Part shown: piece after piece, positions 25,201 through 38,270 of the stretch
How positions within the stretch are numbered: position 1 is the first letter of the stretch
Layout of the letters: each line of letters opens with the position of its first letter
Assembly (NCBI GenBank): GCA_013398275.1
Contig: VZSE01009483.1
Coordinates: forward strand, 2,334,931 to 2,398,930
Length of the DNA stretch: 64,000 nt
DNA from: Promerops cafer
Lineage: Eukaryota > Chordata > Aves > Passeriformes > Nectariniidae
Direction of reading: 5' to 3'
The notes under the pieces: model-generated
Databases searched by the model: none
Seen by the model: the letters and a program-made list of their open reading frames with translations, nothing else
What the model was told of the DNA's origin: nothing
Translations under genes and position numbers: made by a program

Positions 25201-28200
25201 CAAGCTCTGAAGGATCTGACCTGCTTGAAAAATGTCTCAGCTATAAGCTTTGACACTGAATGGCAATGAGGTGGTAATTCAAGCCTTGTTATGCCTACAG
25301 TGAAGGGAAAAATATTATGCAAAGGCATACAGTATGATCTACGCTATCAGTCAAGCAGGATAATGTTTATATATGTATAAAATGCTACAGATCACATTCT
25401 AGTTTTCATATAATTTTGTATCACAGAAAGAAATGACCTTGGAAAATCCTGGTAACCTGACTAAAATCCTGTTCTTTTAAGTATCAACAGACCACCCCAT
25501 AACTATGCAGGGGTTTTTGTTTTCTCCGGTAGCCCTTGCTCCAAAAGTGTAGAGGTCAGACTCAGTATTTTCACAATTGTCAAACCTCAATTGTCAAACC
25601 TCAATTATTCACCAGTTCTCCCTATATCTTCTCTACATTTTATATAAATAACATCAGTTTCCAGGTCCTACAGTGCTTTGCTGAAATGACTCTGTAAATA
25701 ACACATGGACAAAGGGCAAGACCAGGACATTCTGGCAGGAGAAGAGAAATGTGAAAAAAATCAAACCTGCTTCCTCTGCGTCTCTTCTCACTGTGATGGT
25801 TGCTTATCTTCAGAATGATCTGGGGAGGCCTTTATGTGCCAGTGTTGCCAGCCAGAAGACAGCCAACCAGCAAAAGAAATACCCATTCTTCTCTCTGAAG
25901 TGCCGTAACATGCCCGGAAGCACATGAGCCACAGATGTTATCAGGATGACCCAACCATACATTACCTATTTCTGTACCTTTCTAGAAACAGGAACATGCC
26001 ACTGAGTGAAGACTGCAGCCCAGATGCACAGAATAGAATAGTTACATCAACAATATTGGTTAAAAAAAAAATAAAATATCTATAAAGACCCTTGAAAATG
26101 GAATATAGGGTACACTGAAGATTAGTCCAGGGAAATGCTTCATTTATGATACAGCACAACTTGTACAAGGAAGCTTCACTGGTGGGAGAAGTCTATTTTT
26201 CTAAAGATTCATGGATTTCCACAGTACAAAACCATTGAAAAACAACAGTGGAAGAAGTCCTCTGTAGTAAACAAATACTGACAGTATAAAAGATTTGGGT
26301 GGCCAGCTTAAATATTTTTCCTAATTCTTCTCTTACTCAGAGGAAGTCTGTGAATATCATACCTATCCTTTTGTACACACAAATCCAATCTTATAGAAAG
26401 CATAAGAAACCAGAGCATGCAAGAAGTTTGGGGGGAAACGTTTTTACCTGTCCTTACAGCTGACTACTGCGTAATGACTCTGTTGGTTCTCCTACAGAGC
26501 TTGGTGTGAATTATCAGCTCACTGACCTACAAATCCAGGGTAAAATGAGAACTGGCGTATATCTCAGAATAATGTCTTAAGTTCACAATAAACAGCTTTG
26601 GCATGAATGATCAGCTGGGAATTCCTTCCACAATAAGCCTTATAATTTGGTCTCCAAAAACATGGAGGACAACATTTGATAAAAAGTAAATAGTCCTACT
26701 GGAAGAAACTATACTATCATATTGTTATTTTCAGGTCAATGAAAAAAGAAAAGAAAACATCACTTACCAAAAAACCCAAACAAACAAACAAAAAAAAAAT
26801 GGGGCGGAATATTCCATCCTATGTAAGGTCTGCCAAAATTTTGTATGAATGAGCACTCATTACTAAAAAACATTTTCTTTCAACACTAGATTCCTAAGGA
26901 ACCATACTAGATATATCTGTGAAAAACAATGGTAACATTGCCAGCTGTAGTAACACACTGAAATGAAGCAATGAAAGAATGGCAATTTTAGAGATTCACC
27001 TCAGGAAAACAAGGAGAAGATGAAGTCACTGAGATCAAGATGGTAGATTATAGAGCCCATGCACACAGAGACTCCCTTCAAAACAGATCTTTATCTTATT
27101 CCCACAGATCCATTTTTCTTCAAGGAAAAGTTCCTTCCACCACAGATCTCTCACTTCTAGGGTAAGTCTCTTTCAGGTATTGCACATTATATTATGTAGA
27201 ACAGGAGAATCCATACACTGTTGACAGGGCGCTGTTTAGATGCCTTTTGCACCCCAAGCAATCTGCAGGGCACTCCTCCCTTGCATGGGATTGAAACTAA
27301 AATCTCCAGCTTCACTCACGTTGCACTTTTCTCTCCACATAAATTGCTAGAAGGATGGCAAAGTTACATCTGCAACACTAGCATCACTGATGCACCCCCC
27401 ACACTGCACACCTCATGTTAAACACAGTAAAGAACGGATAAAGCGTAAAGAGTCAGTTCACGTCACCAGCTGCCACACTGCAAAAACCAGAAGACATAAC
27501 CAGGAGGACCTTTTTGTCTTCCTCTCCAGAACATAAACAATTCTTCCTAAAGTCAGACTGAGTTAGTTATTTACTACATAAAAAGAATAGAGACAGGAGT
27601 AATGGAATATAGAATCTCAGGTTCATATATATATAAACATTAACTGTAATTCCAATAGCAGGAATTTATTAGAGCTCTGAATTTCATGAGGATGGTGAAC
27701 AAATATCACCAATCTCTAAAACACACTGATGCATCTAGTCAAAGTTTTTATATTTGTCTAAATCTAATCCTGCCATTCTCATCTGCTTGGGCTCAAAGTG
27801 TCTCACCAGACACTTATGACCTTGCAGGTTTCACTCATCCACGCTGCATACTTTGGGCTACAGGACAGGACAAATGTCCTTAGTTGAAACACTAAGAAAA
27901 AAAAAGACAACTTCTCATTTTTTAGCCCAGCCTCTCATTCCCCTTTACATAAAACAGCTTCAAGGTACAAAAAGCTGAAAAAGCTTTTAGTGTACCTTTG
28001 AGAAAATATTACCCTTAACTCCTTTTTCATTACCACTTAGAGTGGAGAACTCTTTCATGTTCTTTGCTATTCAAACTTGTTTATGATGCCTACATATCTA
28101 AAACAGAAAAGCAGCGGCATGCAAGGCACAGGACTTTAGTACAAGGTCTCCAGGCATTGCCCTCTGGAAACAGTTTCTGCAAGTGACAAGGCAGACGACC

Positions 28201-28305
28201 CAGGGGTGATCCACAAAGGCCAGAAGTCTGGCCACAAGAACATCTTCTAATGACAACACTTTTACAAAGGCAGGTCTTGCTAAGTAGACAAGCAGCACTC
28301 TCTTA

Positions 28306-28347
28306 ACCACCTTTGAAAGCACCACCTTTGAAAGCACCACCTTTGAA
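28306..28347. repeat. 15-bp tandem repeat, 2.8 copies
   Basis: The unit ACCACCTTTGAAAGC is repeated at 28306-28320 and 28321-28335, with a 12-bp partial third copy. The copies are perfect, suggesting recent slippage. Confidence 0.95.
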
Positions 28348-31300
28348 GAAAAAAACTCATTAATTCACACTGAGTACTACACAGTGCCTTTGGAAAGATA
28401 CCTACCGTTGTAGGAGGAGGAAACAGTAAGAACAGTTGGGTAGTGCCATGAGAGAAACTCAATCTTTGCTGTGATGAGAGCCTTTGCCCTCAATCCACAT
28501 TCCTTCTCAAACACATCAGTCTTTTACAACATCATATAGAAATGAATATCACTGAAAAGGAAGGAAGGAAGGAGACACACATGATATGTGATGTGGTACT
28601 GCCCATTGGGCATAAAAGAAACACACATCAGGTATTTCCCATTCTCCTCCATTCAGTGATACGCATTAATTGTAATACTGCACCAGCACTGAGAATAAAT
28701 CACTCCAATTAGCCAATAGGTACTGGTTGAACACTGCAGGAGTGCAGCATGAAACCTAACAAGGAAGAGTTTTGAATTAAAATCCACTACCCTGCTCATG
28801 TGTACAGTCATGAGCAACAGAGAGACCAGTCCTTGGATCTCTCTGCTAGGTGGATTTCATCTGCATGAACCAAGTGATGGGTATGTGCTCTGTAATGAAC
28901 ATGAGCCCGGTGATGTGATGGCAGGGAACCATCCCTAATCCTGTGCTACAGGAAGAACCACTTTCTGTCAGTTAGATGTGTGAAAATATATGGTCTGGTT
29001 CTCCATACACTCCCACCAACCTTTTTCAGATACTACTATATTTTCAGGGAAAACAATCCTGATTTATATCATTGTAAGTAGGAGAAAGATTAAAACTAAA
29101 ATACTTCTAATGAAATAGGTGTTCAAACAGTCTAGTGAATAATTTGATATGAATAATTCATTTGGAAAAATTGTTTATTTTCCCTAGTCCTGAACAGACC
29201 AAAGATAGCATTTGAATGTTTAACTTTTATGTGCTGCTTGCAATTATTTGTGAACTATATCAAGTAATTTGTGGTCTACATATAACTCAAATAGGAAATT
29301 AAGATTATTAAATAAAACAGAATTTACAACTCCTGTAGCAAATTATATCTTTTGACTAATTTATGTAATGAGCTCAGCTAGCCTGCCCTTCATGGATTTC
29401 AAACTGCATGTTCAATATTTGCAATTATCTGTGCAGACAGCAGTTACATAAGTCATCTGATCAGTGACAGAAACACTACCATGTGGGATGCAGTCAAAAC
29501 AGCAAAAGCAGCATATTCTAAATCTTAAAAAATTCAGAAAATACCGAAAAAAGCAGTTAAAATTTACAGCTGACTCTTTTCTGTTCAAAAACACAGGGGG
29601 AGGAAGCTTTTCCCCTCTTCTGTAAGTGCTATTCTTTATAGATATACATGAAAGAGGTGGTACAAATGTGAGGTATTGCTTGTTCTTTATTTTTATCCCG
29701 AACATTAAGTGTGTTGCTTAATGTTTTTAGTAGTTAAGCAGCACTGATGGTTTGTCACTGGGGCTGGAGAGGGAATGGGGTGCAGCAGGAGAACAAGCAG
29801 CTTAGCACACGTGAAAGAAAGGCTCAGGAAAGGCATGGACATGGACAGCCAGTCGAGACAGCTAGAAAGAAGATTTGGTCCAATTTTCAAGTCCCATAGG
29901 ATTTCCCCTATTCTGCTTTTTGAAACATGTTTGAAGGTAGGATGTGAAAAACTACATGGTTTTGGTCACATCACCCTAACGATAGTTGCCAACCCCCAGT
30001 TAGACAAAACTATGGCCTCACTGAAATGTCTGGGAGCTTGGTCTTTAGCTGGGATGGAACCAGGACTTCACACTGGATCCTTACAATCGAGGTTGTGCTC
30101 TTCCTCTCTGCTCTTATTAGTCTTACTTACTAACTAAGGCCCTCTTACTTCTAACTGCTTTGTGTCTCATCCCCATTACTCCTAGGTATTTTGTCTGGCT
30201 AAGTGAACAAGCCTGAAATAAAAACCTCAAATTTGACACAAATCAACTTCCACAGGCCATCAGCGCTCATTATAACAGACTGTCTCTTGTTGGTATTGAA
30301 TACTCTGCAGAAAAAAAGGAAAGGGGCTAAAGAACACCATAAAGCACACTTGAAGCAAAGAACCCACTGCTAGGACATATGTGACAGCAGCCAAAGTACT
30401 CCTAAAATGTATGCCCTAGCTTTGACTCAGTAAGGCATGACTGTCAGCAGTGGGCATTTCCTTACTACCCTAAACTGCAGTGCTGCCTACCACTCTTAAG
30501 TTGTCTGAAACGCTGAAAAGGAGCTATCAATTTATCAGAAATATAAAAAGCCCCCAAGTGTTTCCAAAATATATCTAGATAATAGATCAGCTTCTCTTAT
30601 TAGCACTGCCTTCTACCTTAAACTACTCTATGAGTTCTGGACATGTTTTTCTATAGAATTAACATTTTTATTGTCTTTTTCCCACTCTCACTTCCTTAAT
30701 GTTCTCTTGCTACTTTATTCAGCAGTGAAGGTGGCAATTTTTAAATCTGAGAGGTACTGAATGTTAAGGACCAAAAATTCATATTCAGTCACTGAAATAA
30801 CTGGCCTGATTTTCCCCTGCACGTACAAATCTTCTTTTGCTGTGGATGGAAATTATTCTAATTATATTCCTTTCACCATCCCTGTAATACAGTTACAGCT
30901 TCTGATGTTTGTGGCATTGTATGCAGGTTAAACTCATGAGTTATGAGTGAGTCTAGTTATCTGCATAGTGGTAATGATGTCTCCTCTGCAGTCACAGATG
31001 TAGACAAATAGCTCCTTAGTTATTTCATCCACAGACATATGGCTCTATCTGCACTTGCAACTCTTCCCTTACACCTACTTCCTCCCCTTTGTTTCACATT
31101 GTAATCCCTTATCATGAGCACAAATGTGAGAAACGGGGTGCTGAGCACTCTGCGGAGCATTCCCTTTCGCCCACCCCTGTGCACCTTATCACTGTCAGAC
31201 TCCACAGGCCATATTCCCTTCAACTGCTAGTTGCTCTTTTGTTTTGAAGAAAATTGGCAAATCTACACTGGAAAATGCAAGTTTTGTTTGCCTTAAACAT

Positions 31301-31980
31301 TAAAGAAACAGAATGGCAAATACCGCCAATTTTAACTCAAAGCTGGTACCTTGACTTGTGTCCCCTAACAATTTAAATGAAATGCAAATGATGTTCTGCC
31401 TGTGAATCAAAAACTCTCCTACTTTACTGAATGCATCTGATACCATGATAAAGAAAATACTGGTGAGTTTGAAGGCAGTACTGAAATGCATAATGCTAGA
31501 AACACAAACATCTTTTCTAAATAAGAAGGTGCTTTAATAAAAAAGTACTTTAATGAAGTTGCTTTAATGAAGGACTAATTACCTCCAAGTGATGACATTT
31601 GAAAAAAAGATGTTACAAGCAGCTTCTTACTCAGAAATTAATAGCCGAGATCAATAAACAAAACATAAAATGTAGGCATATTATTGATGCACATACTGAT
31701 GTAGATAATGCAAGCATAATACTGCTATAAAGGGTTGAATTCCGTGAAAAAAGCTGATGAAATAGAATAACCAATGTTAATTCTATCGAGGCTGACTTCA
31801 AGTAGCTAGTGTTCAACCAGTTTGGTTTTTATATGGCCTTGAAACATATGCCAACTATAGCTGCTCAATCCATATTGCAATTAGAAATGGTTACCTTTGT
31901 TGATCAAAAAAAATGAAATGGAAGAAAATAAAAATAACATACCATGTTCACACACAAAACAAAAAGAGCTATATCAGGGA

Positions 31981-32047
31981 CATCAGGGAAGGTGGAATAC
32001 TATAACAACACATTTTATATTGTTATACTATTCCACCCACCTTAATG
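31981..32047 (-). promoter_or_regulatory. GRIA4: R/G-site RNA editing hairpin across exon 13 donor
   Basis: Two 28-nt arms, 32020-32047 (5' in RNA) and 31981-32008 (3'), pair around an 11-nt loop (32009-32019). I count 23 Watson-Crick pairs, 2 G-U wobbles and 3 mismatches. The editing adenosine at 32042 faces the C made from 31986 (A-C mismatch). The others are U-U and, near the loop, G-G. The 5' arm begins in exon 13 (CATTAAG) and continues through the donor GTGGGTGG. This matches the known GRIA2/3/4 R/G stem-loop deaminated by ADAR2 (and ADAR1), which recodes Arg to Gly and speeds recovery from desensitisation. Because the donor is inside the stem, folding, editing and splicing compete. Confidence 0.95.
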
Positions 32048-32288
32048 GAGAACCCTTCGGTGTGGCTACGCCGTAGCCTTTGGAATCCAGATTTCCTCCC
32101 ACTTTCATGGTGTCACATGGCTTTCGTTGCTCAATGTATTCATTCATGGTGGACTCCAGCAGGAAGGCAAACTTGCCCTTGGATTTGCGGACACGAGCTA
32201 CTCCCTCTGCAGTAGTCCTAGTGAACACTGATGGCTCAGCTGATTTCATGTAGGTCCACATCTTTTCATACACTGCTATTTTTGATCT
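32041..32288 (-). CDS. GRIA4: GRIA4 exon 13 (ligand-binding lobe S2, ends at R/G editing codon)
   Basis: This 248-bp exon begins in phase 0 with RSKIAVYEKMWTYMKSAEPS and ends GVATPKGSPLR, with the last Arg codon split AG/A across the intron. The acceptor is ...TTTTCTCCAG and the donor is AAG/GTGGGT. It encodes most of S2, with the Thr of FTRTTAEG and the glutamate-binding Glu in FAFLLESTM. The cysteine of QRKPCDTM pairs in the family with the cysteine in the flop/flip exon (KGECG). The final two exon bases hold the R/G editing adenosine at 32042. GSP replaces the GSS I recall in mammals. Reading past the donor gives W-V-E-stop. Confidence 0.97.
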
Positions 32289-35200
32289 CTGGAGAAAATC
32301 AAAAACAAGTTAGAACAAAAGAATGTTGCAACGTTTCAGAATGGCACTGCTCAAATAAAATCAATCATACTTAATTTTTCAGACATTTGAGGTTGGGAAA
32401 ATCTTGGAGAAGGGTTTTATTTGAATCCATTATTTTAAAAGAGAAAAGAAATGAAAGCATCAATACTATAACAGCAGATACTATTTTTAAGTTTGGCTAC
32501 CCTCTAGCAGTCAAAAAAAGAAACCTGTAAAGCTGAATTTACTGTTAGATAGAGGAAGTTCACAAAGTCAATGTATGGTAAAGTGTATTTTAGGGAATGA
32601 TATATGAAATAGAGGTCCACAATAAGCCTGTACTCTTAAGAGAAACCGTAAAATAATCTCCCCATAGATACTCAGCTGAATCTTAAAGCATTTCTCTAAC
32701 ACTCACTTCTTACACCATCAAAACCACAATAGCTTAAGTAAGATTTCTGCTTTCATGATTCAGAGTCCAGAATTGACCTGATTTATATTCAGAAATGCTA
32801 TACAATATTTGAAGACACAGTTCACAATAAAATATGGAAACAGCAAGTTGGACCAAATATAAAAGAAACTAAAATGCCATAAGCATCTTTCTTAAAGAAT
32901 TAGGTATATTTTAGAACTGCAGTATCAGTGGATTTATTTTAAAGACTCTGATCCTGCCAATAACTGAGTAAGAAATGTGCTTTCTCAGACAGTGCACAAG
33001 AATTCATGGCTTAGAGTGCATTAGTTGGAAATTTTCCTGTCCGAGAATGCATGGAGTAACTACAGGTAAATACTTAGGCAAAAATAAAACTCCTTCATAA
33101 AAAATTAAAGCAAATAAAATTTTCACTAAAAGAAAGGAAGGAAATGCTGTCAGGCTGAGAAGTTTCCCATACTCATTAGATTCACTCAACAACTCCTTTG
33201 CTTCCTCCAGCAATAGGAATACATACATGCAAACCAGCAGTGTGTCAGCTGAACACTACACACTGTTTTTATAATAACAGATGGCACTTGTCTTCCTCTA
33301 TGTATGCTGCAAAAATGACTTTTTAGCCTAATGCTCAAGTCAGCTTTTATTTGAGTCAAGAGGAGTTTCTAGCTAAGCAAGAGTTGGTCTATGAGCCTGT
33401 TCCTACACTGTGCTGAGCACTCCAGGAAATATTCATTATTCTAAAGCCCCAAAACAAAGGGCCTCAGATTATTTAAGCAAATACGAAATCCTATAATCTT
33501 AGTATTATATAAATTAAAAGTGGCTTTAAGAAGCCTGGAACTGAGCCTTTTTTATACATGAGAGTAATTTCCCTGTAGCACTTCTTTTTACCACTTACTG
33601 AATGACTGTACTATTACTTACAAAATAATTTGTTAGGGACCTAAGTCTATCCTGAAAATAAGTGGCATTTAACTAAAAATGTTCAATAAAAATGCCATAT
33701 AGCAGAACGTCATAAATTATGCTTTCTTGTTTTAGTTTGTCTGTATGCATAATTTTATCTTTCTGTCAAATATAATAGCATTTGAATCAACAACAGCTGT
33801 GTATGTCCATAATCACACCCTGACTTGTCACCCTTTCTTTCCATTGTAGTCACAGCTATTTTACATTTACATGATAGTGGCTGGGAGCAGAGCATAAACT
33901 AAGCCACCAATGCATTCTTTTTGCTTTACACTGATGTAATTTCATGGATTTAAATTTACAGAAAGAAAAAAATGGAAGAGAGTAGTAATAAATCAGTCAT
34001 AATTTCAGGACTGTTTTCTTGTCCTTGTCTGCCTTCACTTCCAAACATTTCTCTTATCTTAGCATCCATTACATCTAATTCTTTATAAAGTAACAATATA
34101 ATAGGTCATTTTCATTTATAACTTTATGCAGCACATAGAACAGCTTGATAAGTAACAGGAAACACTGCCCTAAATCAATTGAAAAAGATTGCATTTAATT
34201 TTTTTTTTTTTTTAGAATCTAGTCTCCTTTGCCTATGAGAATAGAAAAAATATAGAAAGTCTAGTAAGATATCTGCTCTCTAACATCTTCTTCTCCCAAA
34301 CTTGCATTTGTTTACATTCAATTTCTACATGTCAACTCAAAGTGAAAACTGAAGCGTGAACTAACAAATATTTTTTATTATCATATGAGGAAACACTGGA
34401 GCTTTCCCTGCAGTCAGACAAGCTGGGATAATTTTTACTTTGGGCTTTTCTGAGTAGAACTGCTAAAACTAACAACTTTCCCTCTTGAGCAATCTGCCTG
34501 GAAAATACAACTCTCACTGCATCTAAACCAGAAAATAGGAGTATATAACAGCTAACAGTATCAAAGTTCCCCTTTTTCTTTATGTTTGCTTTAAAATGAT
34601 TTTCCCTTTTCTTTCAATCCAGATTTAAAACAGGCTGAAGAGGTGTTCAGAGTTTCTGACATTTTGATCAGAAATGACAAAATGATGAGAAAATGTCCTG
34701 AAGGCTCATCTTCAGCCAGATAATCACCACTGACAGAAAAGTTACACATGATTCTAATACCAAAAATTGAATTGCTTCCAAACCCACAAAATGTTAGACT
34801 TGGCGCGCAAATCTTCTTGTACTATTGTTTCAGGCTAGGTCTTAATTTATATATTATGAAAACAGCTTTTGTGTAAATATAGTCTGCTGGTATTTTGTCT
34901 TTCTCCCTGTTTTGTGAAAAACATTTCTAGACATAGCACATAAAGTATCATTAAGAATCACTATACTGTGATGGAGATTAGAAATCATTTGAAAGCAGGG
35001 CCTCAATTGCACCATTTTAAAGAAAGTGATCAACACTTCAAATCTTCATTAAGCTTCAAATTTTGCATGTGTGATAGTATTTAGTATTTGTAGTTAATTT
35101 TAATGTTTCCCTCTGTATTTTGAAAGAAAAGAAAAAATAAAAAGAGCAACATTGATTTTCCTTCTTTTTTCTCTTAACCCATTAAGATTGAAGTGAAAGA

Positions 35201-37171
35201 AGGGCTGTTGCCATATACATTTTTACTTCATTATAGTGTCTTCTCTTTAAAATGAGAACTTGCATAAAATATTGAAAAAGTTTCTGTGTTTACAGGGTGT
35301 TTTAAAAGAACCATGAAATTTTTATGCACAATATTGTTTCTACACCAAAATATCTGATCTCATTACTACAATACAATGGCTTGTACAAGTATTTTGAAAC
35401 TCTAAAGAAAACAATTCTAGTCCTTCGTTCGCTACTATTTCTTTGGGAATCAATTTTTGCATACCATCACTTAACAAATTTGCAAGCACTAGATACTCTT
35501 GAAAATGCAAGAAGTTAATAAATACAAAGCTACATAAATCTGGCTGGCCATCAGCATCATGTTTTTAAGTATCATCACAGCTTCATTCTAGAAGAAAGGA
35601 CTATTTGTACCCATATATTATGGTTACCCCCTCAGCTTATGATGGACTGAAACTGGAGTTCCAAGAATAAAATATCTAACTTTCCACAAAAAGAACTAAA
35701 AATATGTTTATGGGTGAAACATAAGTGAATATAAATAAATGGTAAGGGGGGCTGTACTTATTAAAAAAAACAGTGAGACAGGTGTAGTTAGAAAGCTTTC
35801 AGTGAACAGTATCCATTAAAAATGAGGTACCAAGCACCCTAGCCATCTCAGCTGGATCCCTCTAGAGTTCAAGTAAAGAGGCAGATGCTTTAATGTGTGC
35901 TTTATTTCATCATAACACGCATCTCTCACACAGGATGCACAGGGCTGTTTTTCTTTCTCCAGTGTCTACAGAAGAAATCTAGAAAACTGGGTTAAACTGA
36001 ACTCCTTGATCAGTTTCATGATGTGAAAGTCCAATCACTGTGTTTGTTAAGTGAAATTTGTATCTTATAAATCATCCTCCTGCAGCTAACAGATTTGCAA
36101 GCTCTTCTATGGGAATATTTGTTGCAATAAAAAGGTTATTTCACTTGAGACACTGTCTTTGAATGGATATTGTCTATAGTTTCCAAATCTCATTGAAGAA
36201 AATTTTGTTAATGGTTTACTAAGTTCAGTTTGGCCAGATTGAAAACAGTGAAGGTGCATGTGAGTACCTAGCACAGGTAGGTGCCTTTCAATTAGGCAAT
36301 TAGAAGAAATTTTAATTCCATCTTCCCGACTTCTAAAAATCCCTTAATCTCCACATTTCAGATAAATAATGACCTAATTAGCTGTGTAGTTTTCAAGGAA
36401 GGGTTACTGGCTCACAGCATTTATTCAGAGCTGTGTTTAAACACTAAACTCACTTCAGTCAGCTGAGCTTAACTTTCATCTGCTGGAGACTTGAAATAAA
36501 GCAGGAAGGACTGTTTATTATGTATTGCCTGTGATGTCCAAGCTCCTTGCTTTCCAGCTGGTAAATGATGAGGATTACATACCAACCACATTAATGCAGG
36601 AAAGCAAATGACAATGAAGTAATCAATAGAGACAGCACAGGCATATGAATGGCTATTTAGGCTATTTCCTAATGCTCCAACCACATCCCCTCAAGTTAAA
36701 TTTTCTCTTTATTATCCATCTGAAAGTCAGCAAATTAAAAAATGCATTTCCTGCCCACCACCCCAGACCCTAAAGCAAAATGCACACAGCCAAATCCATA
36801 AGCAGAAACAAAACCTGCAAGACTCCACGTTACCATCATAGGCTTTCAATGTTGCACATCACTTCAGTACTATAGCTTCACATGAATCAATAGTGCAATG
36901 CTGCTTTAATTATCACTGGCTTCAGTATCCCCCCAGGCATCTCTTTTGCATCTCTTTTTTTTTTTTTTGACAGGATCAATAAGCTTTCCACAGATTAAAA
37001 AAACTGAAAGCTCCAACAAATGGTCTTGTGGGGGTAAAAATGTAGCTAAAGTATTGCAGGAGTTATAAAATTATACTGCGCATAATTGCAAAGTCACATT
37101 ATTTCATATTTCCAAGCATCTTATAAGAGTGGTTGGTAGGGATAGCTGCTCTAATGGACGTGCCAACTTAC
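32289..37171 (-). other. GRIA4: GRIA4 intron 12
   Basis: 4,883-bp AT-rich intron. I see no repeats beyond homopolymers such as the T run at 34199-34213, and no open frame of coding character. Confidence 0.8.
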
Positions 37172-37370
37172 TCTGAAGAACTCTTTGGTTGACCCTGAGT
37201 CCAGTGTCCCGTAAGCAATTTCGGTTTGTTTGGCAAGGTCTTCTGCACTCTCTATGGGTGAGACCATTCGCTCAACAGTCAAGAAAGCAGCGAGGTTAGC
37301 AGTGTAGGATGAAATAATGATGAGCGTGAAGAACCACCAGACACCTCCGACAATGCGACCTGAGAGGGAT
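37172..37370 (-). CDS. GRIA4: GRIA4 exon 12 (M3 gate and S2 start)
   Basis: This 199-bp exon begins in phase 2, completing the Arg codon of exon 11, and reads SLSGRIVGGVWWFFTLIII. It then carries SYTANLAAFLTVERM, the most conserved iGluR motif, which forms the channel gate at the extracellular end of M3. It continues into S2 with VSPIESAEDLAKQ and DSGSTKEFFR, where Ser-Thr of GST contact the glutamate gamma-carboxyl. The acceptor is ...CATGTTTAG and the donor is GTAAGT. The immediate polypyrimidine tract is poor, and a long CU tract lies 54-76 nt upstream. Confidence 0.97.
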
Positions 37371-37420
37371 CTAAACATGAATAAGATAATGCACATTTTC
37401 CTGTCTCTTGAGCCACGAAG

Positions 37421-37450
37421 AGTGAGAGAGAGAGACAGAGAGAGAGTGTG
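37421..37450. repeat. (GA)n / (CU)n tract upstream of exon 12
   Basis: The plus strand reads AGTGAGAGAGAGAGACAGAG and continues AGAGAGTGTG. In the GRIA4 transcript this is a CU-rich tract 54-76 nt before the exon 12 acceptor, of the type bound by PTBP proteins. Confidence 0.9.
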
Positions 37451-38232
37451 AAGGCACCATTATTGCTGAACATTTGTCGTTAGGTAACAATCAATGGGAG
37501 GAAGATCATTTGCATTTTAAATATTAATAAATGCTTCTACTCTCAAAACTTAATGTCTACAGTGTAGTCCACTGTACCGATGTGTATCACACATACAGAG
37601 AAGCTTAAATCCTCTCAAACAGTAATCTCAGTGTTCCTATTATTTCAGGACATGCCTAAAAATAGGAAAAAATTGTCAAAAATACTGGGTAGGTAATCTC
37701 TTTTTGGAGACAAAAGTAAAGCATGGTAGCTGAAAACCAGTAGCTTTCTTGGTTTCCTCTTAAAAAATTGCAAAAGGCTTTGCATATGGATTGTATTGGC
37801 TCTGGAATTAAAATGTTCCTGTCACCCAAACTTCTCAAAAATTCCACAAGCTACTGCAATCATTCATTGAACATTCACATCTTTCTTCTTTAAGAAGCAA
37901 GAATTTTGTGATAAGAGAGACATTTCTGTTAAGTAAAAAATTATATTTTCCTTTTCAATACCTGCAATTTGATGAGAAGGTTGTTGAGGAGTAATGCACA
38001 TCCAGTCTTATTCAGCAACAGTTTTATTGCTAACTTCAATAATGGAAGGATTAGGCCAATGCTGAACACTCAAAATTTCACTGCAAATGGCTAAAATGAA
38101 GCCTTTAAGTTTGAAAGATTGGGTCATAATATTTAATTTAAAACTTTCAGTTACTGCCCATTAAAGTTCCAGAACTTATTAAAAGGTTGAGAAATTCAGG
38201 ACTCTATGTATTAGACTAATCATGTACTAGAT

Positions 38233-38270
38233 AATCATATATTATAGGACCAATCATGTATTATAGGACC
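38233..38270. repeat. 19-bp tandem repeat, two copies
   Basis: AATCATATATTATAGGACC is followed directly by AATCATGTATTATAGGACC (one difference), with further degenerate AACATGTAGTAG after it. Confidence 0.9.

Larger units (their letters stand above)
4905..32040 (-). other. GRIA4: GRIA4 intron 13 (27 kb, exon 13 to flop)
   Basis: This is the largest intron in the window, 27,136 bp as assembled, inflated by a probable 1.7-kb assembly duplication at 17545-19289. Its 5' end is the R/G hairpin. It holds CR1 fragments at 13.5, 15.0, 17.4/19.2 and 20.5-21.0 kb, an ATT-rich microsatellite at 22.1 kb, and a 15-bp tandem repeat at 28.3 kb. No flip-type exon was found by eye. Stretches at 4.9-13.5, 21.1-28.3 and 28.4-31.9 kb contain only short chance frames and no recognisable gene. 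Confidence 0.75.

Noticed and set aside
29775..30137. 120-codon plus-strand open frame
   Set aside because: No recognisable domain, no partner exons, and it sits antisense inside GRIA4 intron 13. A chance frame is the simplest reading.
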